Assembly (NCBI RefSeq): GCF_001652265.1
Contig: NZ_LWBS01000220.1
Location: forward strand, 62,001 to 126,000
Reading direction: 5' to 3'
Length of the DNA: 64,000 nucleotides
Source: Rhizobium leguminosarum
GTDB lineage: Bacteria; Pseudomonadota; Alphaproteobacteria; Rhizobiales; Rhizobiaceae
Shown one piece after another: positions 34,773 through 44,099 of the stretch (positions within the stretch are counted from its first letter, which is position 1; every line of letters begins with the position of its first letter). The notes beneath the pieces were generated by a model that saw nothing but the letters and a program-made list of their open reading frames with translations, was not told the origin of the DNA and made no database searches. Made by a program: the position numbers and the translations under genes.

Positions 34773-35705
34773 ATGAGAGACACGATTTTTTGCGTATTCA
34801 GCGTCCTCACGACCCTCGTTCTCGCCATCGTCTCTCTGCGATACGTTGCCGATTTCTATCTGCTGTCGTTCTTTTACAGCTTCCAGGTCCATCTGGCGGC
34901 GGCCAGCGTGGTGGCCTCGGTCGCAGCCCTTCTCGTCAAGCGGCATTGGTATGCGCTGCTGACCCTCGCGGTATCGGTGGTCCTTGCCGTCCACGGCGTC
35001 GTGATGATGCGCGAGTTCATCGAACCATCAGTCGAGGAGAGCCGGCCGGCCCTGTTCAGGCTGATGTCCTTCAATATCGAGAACGATAATTTCGCAAACG
35101 GCCCTGACATCGCCGACATGGTCATCACCTCGAGCGCCGATGTCGTCAACATCCTGGAGGCCGAACCGCTGCTGTCGGAACTGCCGCGGTTGTTGAAGGC
35201 CTATCCCTATTATATCGGATGCGGCGTCGGCATGGAGCAATGCGATACGCTGGTCTTGTCGAAACGCCCGCTGATCGAATCCCACATCCGCAATCTCGGC
35301 CTGCTCTGGCGCAATCGGCTGACGATCTCGACGATCGATTTCGACGGCCAGAAGGTCAATTTCCTCGCCGCGCACCTGACAAAACCTTATTACGATGAGT
35401 TCCACGGCCTCGAAATCTGGGATCTCGCGGAGATCATCCCTTCCCTTTCGGGACCGCTCGTCCTTTCCGGTGATTTCAATACGTCGATCCTGGCGCCAGA
35501 CGTGCAGTATCTCATGCGCACTCAAAGCTTGGGCACGGCATCGCTGGAGCCCGCGACATGGCCGATCCGGGCTGGCGCCTTCGGTATTCCGATCGATCAC
35601 GTCTTTACCCGGGCGCCGCTGCGGCTGAAATCGGTGCGCCGCATCGAGAACGGCTTCGGATCAAATCATTTTGGCCTCATGGCGGAATTTGTCATCGATC
35701 CTTGA
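34773..35705 (+). CDS. Endonuclease/exonuclease/phosphatase (EEP) family membrane protein
   Basis: A 310-residue protein with three N-terminal hydrophobic helices (about 5-25, 32-55 and 58-80) and an EEP catalytic domain from about 90. Active-site elements are RLMSFNIENDN (Asn), VVNILEAEP (Glu, metal), LSGDFNTS (Asp/Asn) and a C-terminal IDHVF and GSNHFGLMAEF (catalytic Asp-His). Such proteins are phosphodiesterases or nucleases facing the periplasm. The last 45 bases overlap the convergent ABC exporter gene. The ATG at 34773 has GGAGCGG before it. Confidence 0.88.
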   Translation: MRDTIFCVFSVLTTLVLAIVSLRYVADFYLLSFFYSFQVHLAAASVVASVAALLVKRHWYALLTLAVSVVLAVHGVVMMREFIEPSVEESRPALFRLMSFNIENDNFANGPDIADMVITSSADVVNILEAEPLLSELPRLLKAYPYYIGCGVGMEQCDTLVLSKRPLIESHIRNLGLLWRNRLTISTIDFDGQKVNFLAAHLTKPYYDEFHGLEIWDLAEIIPSLSGPLVLSGDFNTSILAPDVQYLMRTQSLGTASLEPATWPIRAGAFGIPIDHVFTRAPLRLKSVRRIENGFGSNHFGLMAEFVIDP

Positions 35706-37574
35706 GCCCGCGTGCTCATCCGTAGCGAGGAAGCCGCCGGACTGGCGCGCCCAAAGTTCGGCATAGAGCCCGCCGTGGCGAAGCAGTTCGTCATGACTGC
35801 CTTCCTCGATGATCCGGCCGAGATCGACGACGATCAGCCGGTTGAGCGCGGCAATCGTCGACAGCCGATGGGCGATCGCAAGCACCGTCTTGCCTTCCAT
35901 GATTCGATGGAGATTGGACTGGATCGCTTCCTCCACTTCTGAATCGAGCGCCGATGTCGCTTCGTCGAGAACGAGGATTGGGGCGTCCTTCAGCATGACG
36001 CGGGCAATGGCGATGCGCTGCCGCTGCCCGCCTGACAGTTTGACGCCGCGTTCCCCGACATGCGCATCGAAACCTCTGCGGCCCTGCTGATCCTGCAGGC
36101 GGGCGATGAAGTCGATGGCTTCGGCGCGCCTGGCTGCCTCGACCAACCCCTCCTCGCCGGCATCCGGCCGTCCGAACAGGATATTGTCCCGCACGGAACG
36201 ATGCAGCAGCGAGGTGTCCTGGCTGACGACGCCGATCTGCATCCTGAGAGATTCCTGCGTCACGGCTGCAATATCCTGGCCGTCGATCAGAATGCGGCCA
36301 TCCTGAATATCATAGAGGCGCAGCAGCAGGTTCATCAGCGTTGATTTCCCCGCGCCCGAACGACCAACGATCCCGACCTTCTCGCCGGGCCGGATGGTCA
36401 GGGAGAAATTCTCGACGACCGGCTGGTGACCCCTGCCGTAGCGGAAGGAAACATTGTCGAAGCGGATACCGGGTTGCCGGATCACCAGGCTTTTGGCATC
36501 CGGCCGATCGACGAGCCCCAGAGGCTGGGAGATCAGATCGGCGGCGTTCTGGATGGTGCCGAGATTGCGCATGATGCCGTTGAACTGCGTCATCAGCCGC
36601 CCGAGCAGGAAATTCAACCTCAGCACCAGTGCCAGAGAGAATGCCACGGCGCCCGAACTGACCAGGCCGCGCAGCCAGAGATCGACGCTCAGCCCGGCCA
36701 TCGTCACGATCATCAGGCCGGAGAGCAGCGCCATGGAGGCCCTGACGCCGGTGATGAACCGCGTGAAGCGCAGCACCGTATCCTGATAGATATCGAAGCC
36801 CTGCCGCATGTAGCGGTCGCTCTCCTCATCGCGCGCAAACAGCTTCAGCGTCTGCATGTTGCTGTAGGAGTCGACCATCCTGCCATTCAGCATCGATCCG
36901 GCTTCCGCCGTTTCGCGGGAATGATGGCGGATGCGCGGAACGAAGTGGCGCGCAAGCAGGCTGAAGGCGCCAAGCCAGAACAGCACGACGGCGGCAAGGG
37001 AAAAGTCCAGCCGGGCGACGAGCACGAGCGTCGTTGCGGCATAGATGCCGACGAACCAGACGCTTTCCATCAACGAGGTGACGAGATCGCCGGTTGCCTG
37101 CCCCGCCGACCACACCTTGGTGACGATGCGCCCGGAGAAATCGCTCTGGAAGAACGACAATGACTGCCTGGAGACGTGAAGATAGGATTGCCAGCGAGCG
37201 AGATTGTAGAAGCCCGGCGTGATCACCTGCTGGTCGACGAGCGCGATCAGGAAGGCGACGACGAAGCGTACGAGCCCGATAAGGGCGAGCATGCCGAACA
37301 ATTCGCCGCCATGGGCGGCGAGAAGACCGTTCCAACCGGCACCCGGCGTGATGCTCCCGAGGATATCGACCAAGCGTCCGACGAACCAGAACAGTGCAGC
37401 CTCGATTGCCGCCGATGTCCCACCGAGAACGAGCATGGCGATAAACGGCATCCTCGCCTGGCCGATATAGAACCAGATGAATCCGAGCGTCGAGCGCGGC
37501 GGCTGCAGATTGGCGCGTGGGCGGAACGGGTCGATCCAGGTTTCGAACCGGCGGAGGATGGGCTTCAGCAACAT
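35661..37574 (-). CDS. ABC exporter, fused membrane and ATPase domains (A)
   Basis: A 637-residue half-size exporter of the MsbA/multidrug type. The six-helix membrane domain covers about 35-330. The ATPase domain (about 370-610) has Walker A GRSGAGKST, the Q-loop SQDTSLL, signature LSGGQRQR, Walker B ILVLDEATSALD and switch His AIAHRLS. It is a clear paralogue of the exporter at 38,071-39,927; both end with RQSGGFL followed by an unrelated tail. The last 15 codons lie within the end of the convergent EEP gene. Substrate unknown; it could pair with its paralogue or form a homodimer. Confidence 0.94.
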   Translation of the reverse strand: MLLKPILRRFETWIDPFRPRANLQPPRSTLGFIWFYIGQARMPFIAMLVLGGTSAAIEAALFWFVGRLVDILGSITPGAGWNGLLAAHGGELFGMLALIGLVRFVVAFLIALVDQQVITPGFYNLARWQSYLHVSRQSLSFFQSDFSGRIVTKVWSAGQATGDLVTSLMESVWFVGIYAATTLVLVARLDFSLAAVVLFWLGAFSLLARHFVPRIRHHSRETAEAGSMLNGRMVDSYSNMQTLKLFARDEESDRYMRQGFDIYQDTVLRFTRFITGVRASMALLSGLMIVTMAGLSVDLWLRGLVSSGAVAFSLALVLRLNFLLGRLMTQFNGIMRNLGTIQNAADLISQPLGLVDRPDAKSLVIRQPGIRFDNVSFRYGRGHQPVVENFSLTIRPGEKVGIVGRSGAGKSTLMNLLLRLYDIQDGRILIDGQDIAAVTQESLRMQIGVVSQDTSLLHRSVRDNILFGRPDAGEEGLVEAARRAEAIDFIARLQDQQGRRGFDAHVGERGVKLSGGQRQRIAIARVMLKDAPILVLDEATSALDSEVEEAIQSNLHRIMEGKTVLAIAHRLSTIAALNRLIVVDLGRIIEEGSHDELLRHGGLYAELWARQSGGFLATDEHAGSRIDDKFRHEAKMI

Positions 37575-37736
37575 AGAAGCGATATAGGCGGATTAGCCGA
37601 CCCGGCAAAGAGAATGAAAAGCGGACAGAATGTTATATTTTGGTAATTATCGATAACATCGGCGGCATCGGCATTGACTGCCCCTCAACCGGTCACAATC
37701 TGACGTTACGATCGCGCTTCACCGGAGACAACGTCC

Positions 37737-37967
37737 ATGGAAACGAAAATGCTCGATGCGCATATTCCGCTTCCGCTTGCAGAGAGGCTGGATGCCCTGG
37801 CCATCGACCTGGCGCTGCCGCGCGATGAAATCGTCACCGAGGCCATCACCGCCTGGATCGACCAGGAGGAGCGCCGCCGCATCACAGCGCTGCGCACGAT
37901 CGCCGCCGGCAACACCATCGTCCTCATCGAACATCACCGCGCGATTGATTGGGCCGACAGCCTTTGA
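37737..37967 (+). CDS. Ribbon-helix-helix (CopG-like) protein, orphan
   Basis: A 76-residue protein with a predicted ribbon-helix-helix fold: DAHIPLPLAERLDALAIDLALPRDEIVTEAITAWIDQEERRR has the beta strand and two helices of CopG/ParD antitoxins. The C-terminal part (TIVLIEHHRAIDWADSL) resembles the toxin-binding tail seen in some RHH antitoxins. The ATG has GGAG nine bases upstream. No toxin gene is next to it: the following 100 bases hold only a terminator. It may be an orphan antitoxin or a small regulator of the flanking ABC exporters. Confidence 0.82.
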   Translation: METKMLDAHIPLPLAERLDALAIDLALPRDEIVTEAITAWIDQEERRRITALRTIAAGNTIVLIEHHRAIDWADSL

Positions 37968-38034
37968 ACGGCTAAGAAGCAACCGCGGTCTTCAGCAACC
38001 GTCCAGCAAGCTCATAGCCATCCTAATAATTTAA

Positions 38035-38067
38035 GAGGCCCTCCCCCGCTTCCGTGGGGAGGGCCTC
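38035..38067. terminator. Bidirectional terminator between RHH and ABC exporter genes
   Basis: GAGGCCCTCCCC (38035-38046) and GGGGAGGGCCTC (38056-38067) form a perfect 12-bp stem with a 9-base loop. The plus-strand side is followed by ATTTCATT and the minus-strand side by TTAAATTATTA, so both convergent transcripts can end here. Confidence 0.88.
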
Positions 38068-38070
38068 ATT

Positions 38071-39927
38071 TCATTCCGCCGCTACTTCCGCCTCCTCGGC
38101 ATGATCGGAGAGGAAGCCGCCGGACTGGCGGTTCCAGAGGTCGGCATAGATGCCGCCTCCCGCGATCAGTTCGCTGTGCGAACCGGCCTCGATGATCCGG
38201 CCCTTGTCGAGCACGATCAGCCGGTCCATCTCCGTCAGCGTCGAAAGCCGGTGGGCGATCGCGATCACCGTCTTGCCCTCCATCAGGGCGAAGAGGTTTT
38301 CCTGGATCGCCGCCTCAACTTCCGAATCGAGCGCCGACGTCGCCTCGTCGAGCACCAGGATCGGAGCGTCCTTGAGGAAGACGCGGGCGATCGCGATGCG
38401 CTGCCGCTGGCCGCCGGAGAGCTTGACGCCGCGTTCGCCGACCTGCGCATCCAGCCCTTCGCGGCCCTGCAAGTCGACGAGACCCTCGATGAACTCCCAG
38501 GCATTCGCGCGTTTGGCGGCCTCGATCACCTCGGCGTCCGTTGCATCGGGGCGACCATAGGCGATGTTGTCGCGGATCGAGCGATGCAGCAGCGAGGTGT
38601 CCTGCGTCACCACGCCGATCAGCGAGCGCAGGCTTTCCTGCGAGACGCCGGCGATGTCCTGCCCGTCGATGGTGATGCGGCCGGCCTCCAAATCATAGAA
38701 GCGCAGCAGCAGGTTCATCAGCGTCGTCTTGCCGGCGCCGGAACGCCCGACCAGGCCGACCTTCTCACCCGCCTTGATGTCGAGCGAAAGGTTGTCGATG
38801 ACGCCCTTGCTCTTGCCGTAGTGAAAGCGGATGCGGTCGTAGTGGATCGCACCCTTCTTCGCCGTCAGGGTGGGTGCGCCCGGCTTGTCGACGATGTCGT
38901 GCTGCTTGCTCATCATCTCCATGCCGTCATAGACCGTGCCGATATTCTCGAACAGTGCCGAGACTTCCCACATGATCCATTGCGACATGCCGTTGACACG
39001 CATGGCAAGACCGATGGCGATGGCGATGGCGCCGACCGAGATCGCTCCATTCAGCCAGAACCAGATCGACAGGCCCGAGATGACGAAGAGCGCGATGCAG
39101 TTGTTCATATAGACGCTGATATGGAAGAGCGTCACCTTGCGCATCTGCTTGTGCACGGTCTGCAGGAACTCGTCCATGCCCTGCTTGGCGTAAACCTCCT
39201 CGCGCCCCGCATGCGAAAACAGCTTGACGGTCGCGATATTCGTATAGCTGTCGACCACGCGTCCCGTCATCATCGAGCGCGCATCCGCCTGCGCCGCCGC
39301 GATCTTGCGAAGCCGCGGCACGAAATAGGCGACGATGCTGATATAGACCGCCAGCCAGACAAGGATCGGGATCATCAGCCGCCAGTCGGCAGCTGCGATG
39401 ACGATGATCATCGTCAGGAAGTAGGTGACGACATAGACGAAGACGTCGAGGATCTTCATCACCGTTTCGCGCACCGCAAGCGACGTCTGCATCACCTTGG
39501 TCGCGACACGCCCGGCAAACTCGTTGGCAAAGAACGACATGCTGTGGCGCAGCAGGAAGCGGTGCATCTGCCAGCGTGCGATCATCGGATAATTGCCGAG
39601 CATCATCTGATGCATAATGAGAGAATCGAGTCCGGCCGTCAGCGGCAGGCCGACCAGCACCAGCGCCGCCATCCAGAACAGCTTGTGGCCTTCTCTCTCC
39701 AGGAAGGTGGCACGGTCGGCATTGGTCAGCCAGTCGACGATGTCGCCGAGGAACTGGAACAGCGCCACTTCGCCGATCGCGATCAGCGCGGTCAGCACGG
39801 CCATCAGGCCGAGCCAGGGCGCGGCCGGTTTGCTGTAGTGCCAGCAGAAGGCAAAAAGACCCTTCGGCGGGACGACGGGGTCCTCGCTTGGAAAGGGATT
39901 GAGTCGCTGTTCGAACCAGCCAAACAT
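38071..39927 (-). CDS. ABC exporter, fused membrane and ATPase domains (B)
   Basis: A 618-residue half-size exporter, paralogous to the one at 35,661-37,574. The membrane domain covers about 30-325. The ATPase domain (about 360-600) has Walker A GRSGAGKTT, signature LSGGQRQR, Walker B ILVLDEATSALD and AIAHRLS. Long stretches of the ATPase domain match the paralogue almost residue for residue, including TQDTSLLHRS. The tail after RQSGGFL is acidic (SDHAEEAEVAAE). Substrate unknown; possibly lipid or drug export. Its start is ATG 39927. Confidence 0.94.
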   Translation of the reverse strand: MFGWFEQRLNPFPSEDPVVPPKGLFAFCWHYSKPAAPWLGLMAVLTALIAIGEVALFQFLGDIVDWLTNADRATFLEREGHKLFWMAALVLVGLPLTAGLDSLIMHQMMLGNYPMIARWQMHRFLLRHSMSFFANEFAGRVATKVMQTSLAVRETVMKILDVFVYVVTYFLTMIIVIAAADWRLMIPILVWLAVYISIVAYFVPRLRKIAAAQADARSMMTGRVVDSYTNIATVKLFSHAGREEVYAKQGMDEFLQTVHKQMRKVTLFHISVYMNNCIALFVISGLSIWFWLNGAISVGAIAIAIGLAMRVNGMSQWIMWEVSALFENIGTVYDGMEMMSKQHDIVDKPGAPTLTAKKGAIHYDRIRFHYGKSKGVIDNLSLDIKAGEKVGLVGRSGAGKTTLMNLLLRFYDLEAGRITIDGQDIAGVSQESLRSLIGVVTQDTSLLHRSIRDNIAYGRPDATDAEVIEAAKRANAWEFIEGLVDLQGREGLDAQVGERGVKLSGGQRQRIAIARVFLKDAPILVLDEATSALDSEVEAAIQENLFALMEGKTVIAIAHRLSTLTEMDRLIVLDKGRIIEAGSHSELIAGGGIYADLWNRQSGGFLSDHAEEAEVAAE

Positions 39928-40313
39928 GAAATTGCTCCGAAACGTCAGCGTTCCGGCTCCCGGCTTCGCGCCATCCCAGCGCTATGCAAGCACATATGGG
40001 AACCGAACGTTCAAGGGGCGAGGCTGAGACAGCCGCACAAGGGATCAAAAAAGGAAATTCAGGGAAGAAACCCGCACTATCGGCGGAAAATCGCACTGCT
40101 TGGCATCACGGCCGGGAGGCGCACATACAGCAAAATATTCATTCTGGCGCTCCTTGCTGGCGATTGAAGATATGCACCGATAACGCGAAAACGAGGAATT
40201 TTCCAGCCCTGTTCTGCCAAAAATTTCATCTTTTCGGGCCCAAACGCGCCATGTTGCTTCGAAATCACAGTTGCATTAGGCCTTTGGCGGTGAAAGCGGG
40301 AAGATGGCGCATT
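39928..40313. other. 386-base divergent intergenic region
   Basis: Promoters for ABC exporter B (minus) and trmL (plus) must lie here. I see no gene: minus-strand and plus-strand readings through it are extensions of neighbouring frames without Shine-Dalgarno sequences. Several AT-rich patches occur (around 40,130 and 40,195-40,235). No repeat or long hairpin is present. Confidence 0.6.
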
Positions 40314-40775
40314 ATGACTTCACTCAGACTGGCACTCTATCAGCCGGATATAGCAGGCAATACAGGCACGATCCTGCGCCTTGCCGCCTGCGTTGGTTTC
40401 GCGGTCGATCTGATCGAGCCCGCCGGCTTCGACATCTCCGACCGCAACCTGAAACGGGCGGGAATGGATTATATCGCCGCCGCCGCACTCACCCGCCATG
40501 TCAGCTGGGACCGCTTCGAGGCGTGGCGTCTGACCACCGGCCGCCGCCTGATCCTCGCCTCGACCCAGGCGGCGGAGCGCTACACCGATCTTGCCTTTCG
40601 CCCGGACGATATCCTGCTCTTCGGTCGCGAAAGCGCCGGTGTGCCGGATCAGGTGCATGAAGCAGCCGATGCGCGCGTGCTGATCCCGATGCTCGAAGGC
40701 CAGCGCTCGATCAACGTCGCCATGTCGGCCGCCATGATCGTCGGCGAGGCGATGCGCCAAACCGTGTGGGCCTGA
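40314..40775 (+). CDS. trmL: tRNA (cytidine/uridine-34 2'-O)-methyltransferase
   Basis: A 153-residue SPOUT methyltransferase acting on the wobble base of leucine tRNAs. The three SPOUT motifs are visible: PDIAGNTGTILRLAACVG (motif 1), ILLFGRESAGVPDQV (motif 2) and IPMLEGQRSINVAMSAAMIVGEAMRQ (motif 3, forming the trefoil knot). The ATG at 40314 (MTSLRLALYQPD) has GGAAGA upstream. In related genomes trmL is divergent from petABC and near hemF; here two ABC exporters and other genes separate it from petA. Confidence 0.94.
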   Translation: MTSLRLALYQPDIAGNTGTILRLAACVGFAVDLIEPAGFDISDRNLKRAGMDYIAAAALTRHVSWDRFEAWRLTTGRRLILASTQAAERYTDLAFRPDDILLFGRESAGVPDQVHEAADARVLIPMLEGQRSINVAMSAAMIVGEAMRQTVWA

Positions 40776-40904
40776 CGGACACCGGCGCTGGCGGAGCAAA
40801 AGCCCGCGGAATTGCCGATCCGCTCCAGAATATGTCGCAAAATAGCGTTGTCTATCTGTCAAACCGGCGTATATTTATTAGCCGGGCAATCAAAAATTCA
40901 GTAT

Positions 40905-40938
40905 TGGCCTTCATAATTCCAATAAGTTGGAATGGCCA
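40905..40938. promoter_or_regulatory. Nested inverted repeat upstream of the Na/Pi cotransporter gene
   Basis: An inner pair ATTCCAA (40916-40922) and TTGGAAT (40927-40933) with loop TAAG is nested in an outer TGGCC (40905-40909) and GGCCA (40934-40938). It ends 53 bases before the gene start. It can be an operator or a folded 5' UTR. It does not resemble a Pho box. Confidence 0.5.
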
Positions 40939-40991
40939 TGCGAGGAAAATCGCATTTCTCCACATCTGTGAAAGAAGAATAAAACAACAAA

Positions 40992-42638
40992 ATGGACTCT
41001 ACAATCATCATGATCAACCTGTTCGGCGCCGTGGCTCTGCTGCTGTTCGGCCTCGCGCAGGTGAAGGATGGCGTGTCCAGGGCCTTCGGCGCCCGCCTGA
41101 GAACAGGTCTGGCGACCGGCACACGCGGCAGCCTTCGTTCTTTCCTGTCAGGCCTCGTCGCAACCATCGCGCTGCAGAGCTCGACGGCAACGGCATTGAT
41201 GACGGCCTCCTTCGTCGAGCGTGACCTGATCAAGCCGCGCATGGCGCAGATCGTCCTGCTCGGCGCTAATGTCGGTACCGCGATCACCGCCTGGATCGTG
41301 GCAACGGGCATCGAATGGCTCTCTCCTCTCCTGATTCTTGCCGGCATCGTGCTTTACCGCGGCCGTTCAAGCACCAGCCAGGGCGGCGGTACGGCACTGA
41401 TCGGCATCGGGCTGATGCTGTTGTCGCTGCACCTGCTTGGCCTTGCGACGGAACCGATGCGCGCCTCTCCCGCCCTTGCCGCCTTCATCGGCCTGCTGGA
41501 CGGCGCCTTGCCCGTGGCGATGATCGTCTCGGCAGCACTTGCCTTCGCGTCCTCGTCGAGCCTTGCGGTGGTGGTGCTCATCCTCTCGCTCGCCTCGGCC
41601 GGGGTGGTCTCCGCCGAACTCGTCATCGTGCTCGTGCTCGGCGCCAATCTCGGCGGCGCAATACCGCCTGTCGTCGCGACATTGTCCGGCCCGGTTTCGG
41701 CTCGGCGCGTCACCCTCGGCAATCTCGCCGTCCGCACGCTCGGCTGCCTTATCGCCCTGCCGCTGGCGGGATATGGAGCGGAACTCATCCAAATGCTGCC
41801 CTTCGGCCCTGCCAAGCTGCCGGTCGATGCGCATCTTGCCTTCAACCTTCTGCTGGCGGCGCTGGCCTGGCCATTCTCCCGGCCGCTCGCCGCCCTGATG
41901 GCCCGGCTGGTACCGGATCAGGCCGAGCCCGATAACGCCCCAAAATATCTGGATGCGCAGGAGCTTGCGACGCCGGTCGTTGCCCTTACCAGCGCCACCC
42001 GCGAAGTGCTCGGCGTCGGCGACTTGATCGAGCGCATGCTGATCCGGGTGTCCGAAGCCTTCGAGCACGGTGATCCCTCCAAACTTGCCGAGATTCCCGC
42101 CCTCGAAGAGCGCGTCGACCGGCTGCAGCAGGCGGTGAAGGTCTATCTTTCGAAGCTCGGCCGCGAGGGTCTCAGCGACGAGAACGCCCGCCGCTCGATC
42201 GTCGTCATCGATTATGCGATCAACCTCGAACATATGGGCGATATCATCGAGAAGGGCTTGCTGGAGCAGGTCGCGAAGAAGATCTCCCTTGGCCTGAAAT
42301 TTTCCGAGGACGGTCATCAGGAACTGCGCAAGCTGTTCGACCTGACGATCGACAATCTGCGCGTCGCCCAGACGATCTTCGTCACCCGCGATTTCAATCT
42401 CGCGCGTCAGATGATGGAGGTAAAGGTCGAGGTGCGCCGGATGGAAAAACAGTCTGCCGAGCGCCACCTCGAACGCCTGCGTGACGGCCGTGCCGACAGC
42501 CTGCAGACGAGTTCGCTGCATCTCGACATGCTGCGCGACCTGAAGCGCCTCAACGCCCACATCGTCTCGGTGGCGCATCCGATCATGGATGAAAGCGGCC
42601 TGCTGATCGAAAGCCGCGTGCGGGCGACCGCAAAGTGA
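40992..42638 (+). CDS. Na/Pi-cotransporter family protein with PhoU-like tail
   Basis: A 548-residue membrane protein. The first 310 residues hold two Na/Pi cotransporter repeats with the paired QSSTATALM (about 62-70) and FASSSSLAVVV signatures and GANVGTAITAW/GANLGGAIPPV motifs. The C-terminal part (about 335-540) is a soluble helical PhoU-like domain (LEERVDRLQQAVKVYLSKL, YAINLEHMGDIIEKG). Such NptA/YjbB-like proteins move phosphate, often outward, with PhoU sensing. Start ATG 40992 (MDSTIIMINLFG) has no strong Shine-Dalgarno. It is convergent with a small gene three bases away. Confidence 0.92.
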   Translation: MDSTIIMINLFGAVALLLFGLAQVKDGVSRAFGARLRTGLATGTRGSLRSFLSGLVATIALQSSTATALMTASFVERDLIKPRMAQIVLLGANVGTAITAWIVATGIEWLSPLLILAGIVLYRGRSSTSQGGGTALIGIGLMLLSLHLLGLATEPMRASPALAAFIGLLDGALPVAMIVSAALAFASSSSLAVVVLILSLASAGVVSAELVIVLVLGANLGGAIPPVVATLSGPVSARRVTLGNLAVRTLGCLIALPLAGYGAELIQMLPFGPAKLPVDAHLAFNLLLAALAWPFSRPLAALMARLVPDQAEPDNAPKYLDAQELATPVVALTSATREVLGVGDLIERMLIRVSEAFEHGDPSKLAEIPALEERVDRLQQAVKVYLSKLGREGLSDENARRSIVVIDYAINLEHMGDIIEKGLLEQVAKKISLGLKFSEDGHQELRKLFDLTIDNLRVAQTIFVTRDFNLARQMMEVKVEVRRMEKQSAERHLERLRDGRADSLQTSSLHLDMLRDLKRLNAHIVSVAHPIMDESGLLIESRVRATAK

Positions 42639-42641
42639 CGG

Positions 42642-42902
42642 TCAGTCGGCCGAAGGCAGGCGGCGCATGGTGAATTCGATCTGGTCGCCGTCGAGCTGAC
42701 GCCAACTCTCCACTTCGGTCCAGTAGGCGGCTTTCGGATATTCGTCGAACCATTCGCGCGCCTTGGCGCGTGCGTCCATGAGGCCGAGGCAATAAGTCTC
42801 ACGCACGAAATGGTCTTTCTTGCTCGGGGGATTTTCCGCCCGATGTCTCGCTATCCTGCGCTTCAGGCCGTCGAAGGACGGAGGCCCTGGAACTTTTTTC
42901 AT
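42642..42902 (-). CDS. Conserved small hypothetical protein
   Basis: An 86-residue soluble, basic protein beginning MKKVPGPPSFDGLKRRIARHRAEN. The ATG at 42902 has a strong GGAGG. The chain has aromatic, charged helices (FDEYPKAAYWTEVESWRQLDGDQIEF) and no membrane part. Its stop lies three bases from that of the Na/Pi cotransporter. I do not recognise a family. Confidence 0.72.
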   Translation of the reverse strand: MKKVPGPPSFDGLKRRIARHRAENPPSKKDHFVRETYCLGLMDARAKAREWFDEYPKAAYWTEVESWRQLDGDQIEFTMRRLPSAD

Positions 42903-43084
42903 CAAACCTACCTCCTCGGAAAAAGGTAATATCGAAATTCTTGATTTGCGAGTCGAATCTTGGAGGCGCTCGGCAGTGCTGCCTCGGCTTGGCGAGATGC
43001 AGCACCAACTGCTAATCATGGCGTGCAATCAAGAATGAGCGAGTCGCCTCCGAAGGAGATGTCGACCGTCGGAGGCATAAATAA

Positions 43085-43996
43085 ATGGAAAGACCGGAAC
43101 TGCCGATCGGCTTGCCTGACGATATCGAAGACAAGAAGGCTGCCGCCCGCAATTGGTTCGAGGGATTGCGCGATACGATCTGCGCCTCCTTCGAGGCTCT
43201 CGAGGATGAGCTGGAAGGGCCGCTTTCCGACCAGGAGCCTGGCCGCTTCGTCGCCAAGGACTGGTCACGCGAAAACGGCGCCGGCGGCGGTGGCCGGATG
43301 TCGACGATGGAAGGCCGCGTCTTCGAGAAGGTCGGCGTCCACACCTCCACGGTCCACGGCGAGTTCTCTCCGGATTTCCGTGGCCAGATACCTGGCGCCA
43401 AGGACGATCCGCGTTTCTGGGCCTCGGGCATTTCCCTGATCGCCCATCCCGTCAATCCAAACGTTCCGGCGGTGCATATGAACACCCGCATGGTGGTCAC
43501 ATCAAGCCGCTGGTTCGGCGGCGGGGCCGATCTGACGCCGGTGCTGTCGCGCCGCCGCACGCAGGAGGACGAAGACAGCCAGCTCTTCCACAAGGCCATG
43601 GAGATCGCCTGCCGCAATCATGCCGTCGCCGATTACGATGCCTACAAGGCCTGGTGCGACGACTATTTCTTCCTGAAACACCGCAACGAGGCCCGCGGCA
43701 TCGGCGGCATCTTCTACGACTGGCTGCATTCGAGCGAGGAAGCCGGCGGCTGGGATGCCGATTTCGCCTTCACGCGCGATGTCGGCCGGGCCTTCTCCAT
43801 GGTCTATCCAAAGATCGTCCGCTCCAACTTCAATAAATTGTGGACAGAGGCCGATCGCGACGAACAATTGATCCGCCGAGGCCGCTACGTCGAATTTAAT
43901 CTGCTGTATGATCGCGGCACGATCTTCGGCCTGAAGACCGGCGGCAACGTTGAATCCATTCTCTCATCGTTGCCCCCCGTCGTCCGCTGGCCATGA
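43085..43996 (+). CDS. hemF: Oxygen-dependent coproporphyrinogen III oxidase
   Basis: A 303-residue HemF, which makes protoporphyrinogen IX from coproporphyrinogen III with O2. The signature region [25 protein letters not shown] is complete, as are [32 protein letters not shown] and the C-terminal [31 protein letters not shown]. The ATG at 43085 has GGAGG. Upstream, 182 bases contain no recognisable FNR or Fur-type box. It is in the usual vicinity of trmL. Confidence 0.96.
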   Translation: MERPELPIGLPDDIEDKKAAARNWFEGLRDTICASFEALEDELEGPLSDQEPGRFVAKDWSRENGAGGGGRMSTMEGRVFEKVGVHTSTVHGEFSPDFRGQIPGAKDDPRFWASGISLIAHPVNPNVPAVHMNTRMVVTSSRWFGGGADLTPVLSRRRTQEDEDSQLFHKAMEIACRNHAVADYDAYKAWCDDYFFLKHRNEARGIGGIFYDWLHSSEEAGGWDADFAFTRDVGRAFSMVYPKIVRSNFNKLWTEADRDEQLIRRGRYVEFNLLYDRGTIFGLKTGGNVESILSSLPPVVRWP

Positions 43997-44099
43997 AGCT
44001 GTGAGATCTCATCGATAAATTCGAGGTGATAGACCTTCACGAAAACTCAGTGCGTCCTAACTTTATATGTATGTGCGTAACAATCGGAGGAGGATTGTC

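Noticed and set aside
38101..40167. A 688-codon plus-strand frame opposite the second ABC exporter
   Set aside because: It covers an intact ABC exporter gene exactly and has shadow-type composition.
42903..43084. FNR-type box upstream of hemF
   Set aside because: TTGAT occurs but the ATCAA half at the right spacing is absent.
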